Of a stretch of DNA of 64,000 bases, positions 54,448 to 64,000 are shown piece after piece. The number at the start of each line of letters is the position of its first letter. The stretch's first letter is position 1. The notes beneath the pieces are model-generated. The model made no database searches. It was not told the DNA's origin and saw only the letters and a program-made list of their open reading frames with translations. The DNA is from Neoscytalidium dimidiatum (Eukaryota > Ascomycota > Dothideomycetes > Botryosphaeriales > Botryosphaeriaceae). The DNA lies in NCBI GenBank assembly GCA_037367355.1, contig CM074697.1:1-64000 (forward strand). The letters run 5' to 3'. A program made the translations under genes and the position numbers.

Positions 54448-56862
54448 ATGCTTGGTTCCAGCTCCAGTCATGATGGCTTTGATGATCGGCATCCACGGCA
54501 AGTATGCGCTCAGCGCCCCAGGTGTTCCGGCCTTTATCCATCTGACACAGTGTCCAGAGAGCAGCCAGGGCGTGCACCATGTGCCATTCGCGAAAAGTGA
54601 AATGTGACGCTCTCAATGTTTACCCCTGTACAAAATGTAAACATGCGAATCTTCAGTGCATACTGCGATCTTCTCGGCGCAGACAAAATAAGCCGTATGT
54701 TGAGACATGCGCTGCTACGCACCATGTACTGATACCAGTAGCCTTATGCAAGGTCAAGGAAGTCGTTCAAAAGAGCAAACAGGCTACCATTTATCCGAAA
54801 GACCAAACAATGGAACTACTGCAGGCCCGGCCACTCTCCGCAACAAGCGCACGCACAGCAGCACATCTAGAAGCCCTGGTGAAACGTTGACTGGGAACGT
54901 CTCAGACGAGATGGACCCCGCCACTAGCGAGAATATTGATCGAGCCGTCGGGCAATCTTCCGGTCATGCGCCTCAATACTCCGAGGCCCAGAGCAACGTG
55001 GTTATACACATCGACGAAAAAGGAGCTGTCGCGCATATTCTCCAAAGCATCTCTAATCCTGAGAAACAAGTCCGAAACTACCATTTGTCACTGCGTAATC
55101 CCCCCATAAATGCCGACGCCGGGTGGTCTACAACGGCTCTCTCGCGCTACAACACATCAACACGGATATTCTTGACTGACCAAGGCGTCTTTAGGATGCC
55201 ACGGACAGTCATTGTAGATTCTTTGTTGCAGCTGTTCTTTGACTACGTGCACCCTTACATTCCTGTGGTTAACAAAGCTGCTCTGATGGAAAGCTACAGT
55301 GCGAAGACGTGCTCGCTTCTGCTTTTAAACTCAATATTCTTCCACGCATCCCATTTTGCACACGACAGTCTTCTTGCAAAGGGTGGATGGCCGTCGAGGG
55401 CTACAATGGGCAAGGAATTCTTCGAGAAGGCCCAACTTCTTGCGGACTTTGATCTAGAGCAAGATCAGGTCAGCCTGATCCAGAGCTATATCCTACTTAG
55501 CCAATCCTGGCAATCTTGGGCCCAGGAGAGGAATCCTCGGTATTGGATGAGCAGGGCTGTGAACGTCGCAATAACTATGGGTCTTTTCCGCAGGTATATT
55601 CCCTATGCACATTTCGTTCTCCTCTGACGTTTCCGTCAGGGTGCATACAATCGAAATAGTCGAAAGTGAGCGAAGATTACGAAGTCGCCTCGCTTGGCTC
55701 CTTTTGGTAAGTGTACTTGCAGCGTCGCAGATTTCCGATATAGACCCAAACCTTCTTCGTCTATACGATCCCCTTGGCAAAGGACAGGCCCGCTTATAAT
55801 CGCGACTAGGCATGTGATGCACACGTTGCTACTGCCGTTGGCGCTCCCATGATCATTGCCGATGAATTCATTGAAGAAGAACTACAACCTGAGCATTGTC
55901 ATTTTGAGGAGTGCGTAACCTTCAGAAATGAAGTACATCCACATCACCAGCCCTCTATGCAGACCGAGTTCATGGTTATGTATGCATCTCTTGGAAAACT
56001 GCGTACGTAATCAAGTAAGAGCAACAACTTGTCCGAAACCTGCTAAAATACAACAGTACGCGACATTCTACGAGCCCTCTACTCATCGCGGACTGAACTG
56101 GCAAAAAAAGAAGAAGTCTTGGCCTTTATTGAAGGCCAGCTTCAGACATACAAGAACACGATTCCACGTGCCTCCAACCTCGCCTCGCAAATAACTTCGA
56201 ACTTGAGACCGCGAGAACTTATCTTTCCCCCATTGCTGCGGTTGAGGTTTTTGTACACTTCTTTGTTCTATTACCGTCCATTAGCGGTGAATCGTGATAA
56301 CCCAGAGAAGCACTCATCGTACCGAAGTGCCCTCCTTGCAATCGCAGTCGAGACACGCGAAGTGACAACCTATCTGGACTCGCATGGACTCCTTACGCTA
56401 TGTCCAGGCTGGGTGTAAGTAAAAGGCGCTCCACGCTAGACCTTCATGACATACAAGACGCGAGCCCACTGCTGACGTCAACTTCGACGTAGGCCTACTG
56501 CTGCCTTTCACGCATCGGCTGTCCTGCTCAATGAACTGGCGAACCCCGTCACCAACTCAGCACACCATATCACCATTGATCCGCGTTCTCTTCTTTTTCA
56601 ACTGATGGATGCCTTGGAAAAGCTGGAAGATAGCTGGAATTACGCCACATGGATGCACAAGATGCTGCGGGCCGCCTTAGCCTCAGTTGAGCAGAGGAAG
56701 GAAAATCAACGTGACCAACTTGTGACGCCGGGGAATGATCAGCCTACAGCTTCGGATGATTTGGTGATACCTTCCCCGGGGAATCTTCCTCTTGACGAGA
56801 ACTTGATGGCTCTCTTCGGCTGGGATTTCAATTTGCCGGACTCTACAGGCCCTACGTGGTAA
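54448..56862 (+). CDS. Zn2Cys6 transcription factor with fungal middle homology region
   Basis: Seven exons (54448-54501, 54558-54694, 54739-55593, 55640-55706, 55810-56002, 56057-56414, 56493-56862) give 677 residues. An alternative ATG at 54409 adds 13. The binuclear zinc cluster is formed across the first junction: Cys24, 27, 34, 42, 45 and 52 (CxxCx6C..CxxCx6C), followed by the basic linker RSSRRRQNK. A low-complexity spacer leads to the fungal-specific domain from about 200, with FFDYVHPYIPVVNK and RYWMSRAVNVAITMGLFR, then RLAWLLLACDAHVA built by removing a 103-bp intron. The C-terminus holds an acidic, Leu/Asp-rich tail (LPLDENLMALFGWDF) that could be an activation domain. It is the usual kind of pathway-specific activator and lies at the outer edge of the cluster. 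The 55594-55809 splices are the least certain part. Confidence 0.85.
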
Positions 56863-57153
56863 TGCTTATATGAATTCTCGAGACAAGCACCACGTGCCTG
56901 CTTAGTCAGGTCTTGGTCAGTGCTTGGACTGGTTGGCATGTTAGATAGTTAACCAATGGATAACTCCCACCTCTTCACCTAAGGGTTATTCTCTACAGTG
57001 CGTATGTCAACACCAAGTATGGGCAAATCCTTCTTTGGAACATCAGCATACGCTGACTGCTGCAGAGAACGAGATTTCCCTGCTCGGCAAAGTCTGCGAC
57101 TATTGTTAGCAATTTCGATAGTAAAATTTGCAGCCTGCAACTTGACGGAGTAG

Positions 57154-57158
57154 ATGAT
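57154..57158. repeat. Target-site duplication ATGAT, left copy
   Basis: ATGAT directly precedes the 5' LTR. The same five bases follow the 3' LTR at 62803. Five bases is the normal duplication for Copia integrases. Confidence 0.85.
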
Positions 57159-57366
57159 TGTCAAACACTAGTGTTGCAGTTATTGTTTTTCTATTATAGT
57201 ACGTTCCTTTTACACTTAGTTCCGCCACTAATTCCGCTTACTTATTAGCGTATACTAAATATATATAATTACCCTTATTCGGTGTTTTTTTACTAGTATA
57301 CTAATTTATTTATTCTACTTATTATTACTACTTAATATAGTACCTTATTAACTACCTAGTTTAATA
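57159..57366 (+). repeat. 5' LTR (208 bp)
   Basis: Aligns over its whole length to 62593-62802. It begins TGTCAAACACTAG. The outer ~120 bases still contain CA and TG dinucleotides, while the inner part is mutated like the interior. Differences from the 3' copy are C/T or G/A transitions, apart from a 2-bp length difference at the very start. Confidence 0.9.
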
Positions 57367-59330
57367 GTTATAAGCCTAGCCCGCGTATTAATACCTTTCG
57401 AGTAATATATATATATAAGTTAACCTATAGCATCTAGGTAATAATATATACGGTAGTATCGGTATATTCTACTATTACTACTATCTAGTATTTAAGTACT
57501 TAATCGAGAGTTGTACGCCTTCTTTAAACCTAAAAGTACGAAGCTCTTTAGTTATTTTATTAAGGAACGCTTCCTTTACGTACGGACTACGCTATATAAG
57601 GCTAGTTAAATACTAGTATATACGCTATAATAGCCTTACGTATATTAGTTATACTAACTAGCCCTAATAAATAGGAAGACTAGATTAATACTATTAGAAT
57701 TAAGACGAAATCCGATAAAATATTCGAATATATCGACCCTAGTAAGCCTAATAAGCTAACGTAACTAGAGGAATCTATACTAAGCCTAAATTTAGCTATA
57801 TAAGGCTCCTCGTTATTAAATCTTAACCTATAGTCGAATAATAAACTTAAAGTAGAATATAAACGGAATCTCTCGCGCTATTTAAAGGCTAAGGACCGTA
57901 TTTTATAGTTATCTAAGGTTATTACTAACTTAATTAGACGTTAATACTAACTAGTTCTTAGAAGAGTTAAGAATTATTACCTATAGACGCTACTCCGTAC
58001 TCTTTAGAAACGAGTAGTACTACTAGAAGATAGTATTATCGAATAACTATATATAGAATATACGAAGCTTTAGATACTACCTACTTATTAAAACGTCCTC
58101 TTATAGATAGATAAATAGAAAGAATAGGCATTTCGTATAGAAGTAAATAACCTTACTCTTATAACTACTAAGTATACTAGTATAGTCTTTCTAGTAATAC
58201 TTTAGAAGTACGACGAAATCTACGCCTTAAACTAATAAATACTACTTAAGAATAACCTCTTATTAGACTATAGTATTATTATAATATATAAATAGTATAG
58301 AACCGAGATAGAGTTAAAAGGGAACCTATATAAGCAATCTAAATAAGCCTTCTTAGTAGAATTTAGGGGGCATTCTTTAGGATAGAGAAAGCTAAAATAT
58401 CTCTATAATAAGCACTATTAGTACTCTATATACTATTATATTAATCTATCTATTCGTCCTACGAATTAGTAACTACGTAAGAAGATAGTAGAGAAAGTTA
58501 ATAACGTACTTAGAAACCCTAAACTTAAGGCGAAAGTCGATATAGTACTAGTAAGGAATAAACGAATTCTTAATTAAAAGAAATCTATAGTACTAACTAT
58601 AGAAGTTAGGTTACTCGTAGCTATAGTAGAGACGGCACTAATAGCTTTCTTAGCTTAAAAGTAAGGTTCTACTATAATATAGCTCTTATAGATTATAGAT
58701 ACTAGCTTAAACGCTTATATTTACTATAAATATATAAAATAATAACTTACAAATATTCGCCTAGTAGTAAACGGTAAATACGTTATTTTAGGTAGCGGAC
58801 CTTAACTAATTAAAAGCTACGTAGACGTGCTAGTTATAGTATAAAGGAATAGTAAGAAAGTTAAAATACTCTTTAAGAACGTCTACTACGTACTTAATAT
58901 ATTAGCGAATCTTATCTTAATCCGAACTATTAAGAAATTAGGCTGTTTAATAGACGCTAGTAAAAGACGTATATATAAGATAGTAGATTAGTCTACCTTC
59001 TATAATATTATAGTAGAAAACGATACCTACTTTATTAAATACTACTAGGAGTTAACTTTACTAAATACGAGCTACGCTCTAGCTACTATAACTATTAGAA
59101 AGCTTCTAATTAATTACTAGTATAAGATTATAGCTTATATAGGTAGAGGAGTAATAACTTACCTCCCTAAAGCCGCTTAAGGAGCTAAAATTAAACCTTA
59201 ATCGAATTAGGAATCGTACTATAAGGTATATATAAGAACGAAAGCGCACTAGATTATTTTACGTTTAGAAAAGAAGGAAGAATAGTTATTAGAATCCTTC
59301 TTTCGCGTTTTATTTAATATAATTATTATA

Positions 59331-62064
59331 ATAGACGCGTATAATAAGTATAGATATATTATATATCTAGAATATATAGCAACGAACTATATACTCGTTC
59401 GTTTATATATAAATAAATACTAATACGTAGATATTCTTTAGGAGTTCTTCTAGTTAATTTAAACTCGTTTTAAGTAGAAAGTTGTATTCTTTCGCTTTAA
59501 TAACGAGACCTTCTTAACTTATATATTTTACGACTCTATAAGAAAGTAAGGAATTATCTAGAAGGCTTCTATACTATATACTTCTAAATAGAATAGATAT
59601 TTAGAACGGTTAGGAGGAGTCCTTACTACTAAAGCTCGCGCCTTACGAGTAGAAGGTAACTTTCTAGTAGAACTATAGCTAGAAATCTACTCCGTAGCGG
59701 CCTATATTTATAACCGAATCCCTAGTAGGCGCTTAAAGTAGAAAACTCTATTCGAGTTAGTATATAGTAGTAAGCCTTCGCTAGTATACTTATAAGTATA
59801 CGGTAGTAAGGCCTATATATTAAATAAAACTATTACGTTATCCGATAAACTATTAGATAGAGCCCTAGTAGGCTACTTAATCGACTATAATTCTAGAAAT
59901 ATCTACCGAATATAGTATCTACTGGATTAAAGAGTTATTATTATACGAGATATTACTTTCGACGAAATAATAAGGTTTTAGCCTTACGAAAAAGAAACCT
60001 TTATACTAGAGGTACCTAAAGAAATAGTAGAACCTCTAATAGAGTACCTACTAATTATACTCGACCTAAATAATATAATCGATTTAAGTTTTAAAAGTAA
60101 GAGTAATTAGAAGAAAGAAGAAAGCTCTATACGAAGAACTACGCCCTCCGCGAACGATAGTGGGCTAAATTTTTATATAAAATAGTTATTACCTAGCTAT
60201 AGTCTCCGCGAAGACCCTAAAATATACCCTCCTTAGAGTTAATTATCGACTTCTAAAGCCTTACCTAAAGTAGAAAATTAGCTACTATTATAGAGCGCTT
60301 CTAGAGTAGGGGGTAAGACTATAATAATATAGGAAGCTTAGAAATCGCTATAGAGAGGTAATTAGACCTTAAGAGTAGTAGAAATCTCTCCTAAAATTAA
60401 CCCTTCTAATATTATTAAAGGACGCCGTACTAGGTTTAAAAAAATAGCCTACGTAGCTTTATTATAGTAAAACTACTAGTATAAGACGGTCTTCTACGTA
60501 GCCTAGTCTATCTTACCGAAAATAATACGGCTAGAAGCTAAAGTATACGACCTCCCTCCTAAACTACGTAACTATAAAGAGCTACTCGTTTATTCGTATA
60601 AGGAGTAGTTCTTAGAAGCTCTATAAGAGGAAATAAGAAAGCTCTAAGTAAAGAACGTCTAGAAGGAAGTGCTAATTACCGAAGCTATTAATAAGTAGAA
60701 ATAGGTTATACTACTTACTAAAGTATTTAAATATAAACTTAACGAATTCGGCTAATTAATAAAGTATAAGGTACGAATATATATAAGAGGGGATAAGTAG
60801 TATACCGCTTAAGATACGTATACTACTATATTAGCTTTATATATACTTAGAACCCTTATAGTACTTATTTCCGCCTTTAACCTCGAAACTCGTTAGTACG
60901 ACGTGGTAAACGCCTTCCCCTATATTATTCTAGATAAGGAAGTCTACTATTACCTACTAAACGGTATAAATATTAAGCCCGGAAAAGTACTACGCCTACT
61001 ACGAGTACTATACGGCCTTAAATAAGTACTAGCGCTCTAGTAGAAGTATCTCTATAAAACTCTTTAAGAGCTTAGGCTCTAAGAAGTACTAGAAGCTCCG
61101 TATCTATTTAAAAACGAATACCTAATCGTCTTCTTCTTCGTAGACGATATTATCGTTACCTATAGTAAGAACTATAAGAAGCACGTTAATAGCTTCTAAA
61201 AGAAGCTCTTCTAGTACTACGAAATACGCCTAATTAGTAAAGTATAATAGTTTCTTATAGTATAGATTATACGGAATAGAAATAGAAGATATATATAGCT
61301 TTTATAAGAGTTATATATAAAGATACTTATTAAGCGTTTTTATATCGATAAAAGTATTAAGATATTAATATTACTACCTATCTAGGAGTAAATCGCGAAG
61401 AATACTAGATAGATAACTCCTACTTAAATTTATAAGTACTAGAGTAAAGTTAGTTCGATTAACTTTACTTCTATATTTATACGCCCTAATATTACTTTTA
61501 TAACGTCTAAGCTCTTAGAATACTTATAAAACCCTTTAGAGTACTATTAAAGGCTAGCGAAGTAAGTACTTATATACTTAGGAAATATACGAAGAAGAGC
61601 ACTCTTTATAGACGGCTCTAATATAGGCGAGAGTACTTTCGTAGCTAGTAGTAATACCTTATTCGCTACGAATACGGATATAAGGAAAAGCTACTAAGGA
61701 TTTATCTTTACCTTTTTCGGTATACTAGTAGACTAGAGTGCTAGAAAGTAGCGTATAGTCTTAACTTCTACTACTAAAGCTAAACTTCTCGCACTATTAG
61801 AAACCGCTCGCTATACTATTTAGTAGAAAAGATTCTTTAAGAATATAAGCTTTAATCTAGAATACGAAATTAAAATATAATACGATAATAGGCGAATACT
61901 AGAGCTTATAAACGAATTAAGACTAAAACTTAATACTAGCCTACGATATATTAATATATACTAATACTAGCTTCGCTAGGAAGTATAGATATAGATAATT
62001 AAGCTAAAATAGACGCCGATAGCTAAAATAGTAGCTAATAGTATAACGAAAGTACTTATAAGGT
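59331..62064 (+). pseudogene. Copia Pol polyprotein relic (integrase, RT, RNase H)
   Basis: One reading frame (start positions divisible by 3) carries all recognisable blocks. These are an integrase core start at 59331, the NNETF and YNRIPS blocks around 59500-59720, a YGSKAY block near 59800, the reverse-transcriptase YGLK motif at 61011 with the following Gln now TAA, VDDII at 61140, and the RNase H DGS at 61611. Frame is kept over 2.7 kb with no shift. The frame is closed many times, and the stops noted are TAA or TAG, with no TGA. Gln and Trp codons are the positions hit. No product is possible. A gag part upstream was not resolved. Confidence 0.85.
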
Positions 62065-62584
62065 AATAATATCTTACTTTCGTATAGTTACTAAATTTAT
62101 ACGATATACTAAATACGGAGTAATTAGTAGTTATCTATCGGTAAACCTATTTAATACTATAGGTTTTCTAGTTAGTTCTATACGATATAGCGAATTATTT
62201 ATTCTAACGTTACGCCTACTACCGTATTCGGACGTTACGTTTTCGCCGACCGCCTAGTAGAAAATGCCCTATATATACTCGCTATCCTCGCTCTACTACT
62301 AACTTTCTTTCCTCTATAAGAGTTATAAGTATCTTATTTACTAGTATCCTATATAGGTATTATATTATACGACTACCTTCCTACTACTATACTTTTTATT
62401 TTTTCGTTCTTTACGCTTCTAACTACCTAGAAAATTATAAAATTATTAATTTTAATTATTAATACGTACTTAGTAAGTTATAAGAAAGATTTTACTTATT
62501 ATTATACTAATATGGTAAAGTAACACCTCTATAGCTTTTAATAAGGCTCCCTACGGTCTTTTCGTAAGACTCTACGTACCTTAC

Positions 62585-62592
62585 GAAGGGGG
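62585..62592 (+). other. Polypurine tract
   Basis: GAAGGGGG directly before the 3' LTR, the usual primer for plus-strand DNA synthesis in LTR elements. Confidence 0.75.
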
Positions 62593-62802
62593 TGTATTAA
62601 ATACTAGTATTATAGTTATTATTTTTCTATTATAGTACGTTCCTTTTATACTTAGTTCCGCTACTAATTCCGCTTACTTATTAGCGTATACTAAATATAT
62701 ATAATTACCCTTATTCGGTGTTTTTTTACTAGTATGCTAATTTATTCATTCTACTTATTATTACTGCTTAATACAGTACCCCATCAACTACCCAGTTCAA
62801 TA
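62593..62802 (+). repeat. 3' LTR (210 bp)
   Basis: Partner of 57159-57366. Here the pattern is reversed: the inner ~145 bases are mutated, and the outer ~65 bases, from about 62738, keep CA and TG. Confidence 0.9.
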
Positions 62803-62807
62803 ATGAT
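62803..62807. repeat. Target-site duplication ATGAT, right copy
   Basis: Matches 57154-57158 exactly. Confidence 0.85.
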
Positions 62808-64000
62808 TAAGAATCCACAGGTATGCAGACATTCTTACGAAAGAAATTCCGAAGTTATTAGAAAATGTGGAGCACACCATCTTTGGCTCCGGAGAAACCC
62901 TCTCCCACCCGTTCGAGTATCCACAAAGAGGTTTCGTGAAGCAGGATGGGCTATATCACGGCTTGGTCGTCTTTCATGACTGCTTTTCGAGAAGTTCCTG
63001 TGATGTAGGCAAGCATCGGTGTGGATTTTGATGGCGTCGTGGTGTAAAAGTCTGTATACCCTTTTCGGCCATCCTCCGTATCTCACTCAGCTTTCAACTA
63101 AGAGAATGTGGCTCGGCTGCTGAGATCGCCCAGGATTCACGAAGGAAGAGATTCCAGCTATCAACTAGTATTCTAGATCACACATATCAAAATTGGGGAG
63201 GGCCTGCCTTGTCGCAGAATGGACTTTGACGTCGACAAAGAGCGCCACGCCTTGCTTCGCCAAAGATGACCCGATGGGGTTTTGCGAGATTTACGATTTT
63301 GCATTTGGTTCTAAGCATTTTTTCTTGCTGTAGTCCCGAGTACATTCTTTTAATGAGTCAACCTTGTGTGATGCGCACGCGTTTGGGGGTTTCCGTCAAC
63401 CGTCAGCCGGCTACCGTTGGCCGACAGCCGTCAGCCGACAGCCGACAGCCGACAGCCGCGAGCCACCATCCGCTACCACCAACCCAGAAACAGGATATCA
63501 TGTTTGACAGCTACGCTATGGAGCTGGCCACGGAGAGTCATCATATAATTAGTAATACTGCACGAAATACCATGCACTGAATTTTGCTCTTACCCAATCT
63601 TGGAAAAACCGAGCTTTTGGGTTGCTCCATCTGCTTTGTTTATCGTTTAACCTCGGGGCTGACATCCGCACTGGTAAAATACCCCGCGGCTGGGGCATGA
63701 TGTCCTCCAACAAACCAGTCCTGTTGAACGAGAGAAGCCGTGCCTAGGGGTATGAGCTGACGAGCCGCCAGGCATGATATCTTTCGTCTGATGAACTCGT
63801 GCCCTCTGTGCGCAGTGAAGCCGCCAGCCAACTTTCTAACATGCTCTCTCCTTACGGCTGGATGTAGAAGCCCTTGTATTAAACTCATTACTTGTTACCG
63901 CTTGGCGAATATCCCTACTCTAGCTAACGTACTGGAAAAGTTCCAAGCGCTTCTCGAGACCTCCCGGAAAATGCGCCACAACTCGGTGCGAGCATGGCTC
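62808..64000. other. Sequence beyond the retrotransposon, no gene recognised
   Basis: 1.2 kb of normal base composition. Only short frames without recognisable domains occur. The lack of RIP-type change here shows the mutated block stops inside the LTR. Confidence 0.5.
63421..63462. repeat. Short 7-bp tandem repeat
   Basis: Six head-to-tail units of CCGACAG or close variants (CCGTCAG, CCGCGAG). Degenerate units also lie just upstream, from about 63394. A microsatellite-like array with no evident function. Confidence 0.7.

Larger units (their letters stand above)
57159..62802 (+). mobile_element. Ty1/Copia LTR retrotransposon, RIP-mutated
   Basis: 5644 bp with two LTRs, a polypurine tract before the 3' LTR, a flanking 5-bp duplication, and relics of integrase followed by reverse transcriptase and RNase H, which is the Copia order. 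The interior is extremely AT-rich. It almost lacks the dinucleotides CA and TG but keeps CG and is full of TA, as expected from saturated C-to-T change at CpA on both strands (RIP). The element is therefore a dead copy. It lies 3' of the Zn2Cys6 gene and limits the cluster on that side. Confidence 0.93.

Noticed and set aside
55707..55809. Apparent nonsense TAG at 55807 in the Zn2Cys6 gene
   Set aside because: A canonical GTAAGT..ACTAG intron removes it and joins the frame to a segment with normal spacing for the fungal middle domain, so the gene is taken as intact.
63421..63462. Repeat array resembling a CRISPR
   Set aside because: Seven-base tandem units without spacers in a eukaryotic genome, so a simple tandem repeat.

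Overview
The window is the left end of a chromosome from a filamentous ascomycete (Pezizomycotina). The evidence is a telomeric C-rich tract at base 7, short introns with GT..AG ends and CTNAC branch points in almost every gene, a Zn2Cys6 regulator with a fungal transcription-factor middle domain, a fused pentafunctional AROM protein, and a Copia retrotransposon mutated in the style of RIP (repeat-induced point mutation). The genus cannot be read from the sequence.

Layout. 1-110: telomere repeats. 0.9-6 kb: a lipocalin-like protein, an unrecognised protein and an MDR (medium-chain dehydrogenase/reductase) quinone oxidoreductase. 7.2-10.2 kb: an NRPS-like A-T-TE synthetase of the aryl-pyruvate-coupling type. 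10.2-15.3 kb: gene-poor. 15.3-24.1 kb: tailoring enzymes (GMC flavoenzyme, SDR, P450, 2-oxoglutarate dioxygenase) and a small five-exon Myb-type regulator. 24.8-32.9 kb: a complete highly reducing PKS. 34.1-45.6 kb: DAHP synthase, chorismate synthase, prephenate dehydratase and pentafunctional AROM. 47.0-51.8 kb: a PDR-type ABC transporter. 52.4-53.9 kb: an MFS transporter broken by one in-frame TGA. 54.4-56.9 kb: a Zn2Cys6 activator. 57.2-62.8 kb: the retrotransposon with both LTRs and a 5-bp target duplication. 62.8-64 kb: no gene seen.

How it may work together (inference). This reads as a subtelomeric secondary-metabolite cluster that carries its own aromatic precursor supply. DAHP synthase, AROM and chorismate synthase make chorismate. 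A chorismate mutase, not found here, would give prephenate, and the prephenate dehydratase would yield phenylpyruvate. The NRPS-like enzyme belongs to a family that couples two aryl-pyruvates into quinones, furanones or butenolides. Known clusters of that family usually obtain the keto acid through an aminotransferase, which is absent here. The ACT domain of the cluster prephenate dehydratase has lost its recognisable phenylalanine-binding motifs, which suggests supply without end-product control. The highly reducing PKS would make a second, aliphatic piece. The oxidoreductases would decorate or join the products, and the two transporters would export them.

Twelve of the genes are arranged as six head-to-head pairs. 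One 9-bp word recurs upstream of four transcription units. Splice junctions were assigned by hand. Each multi-exon model sums to a whole number of codons, which supports them, but no transcript data were available.
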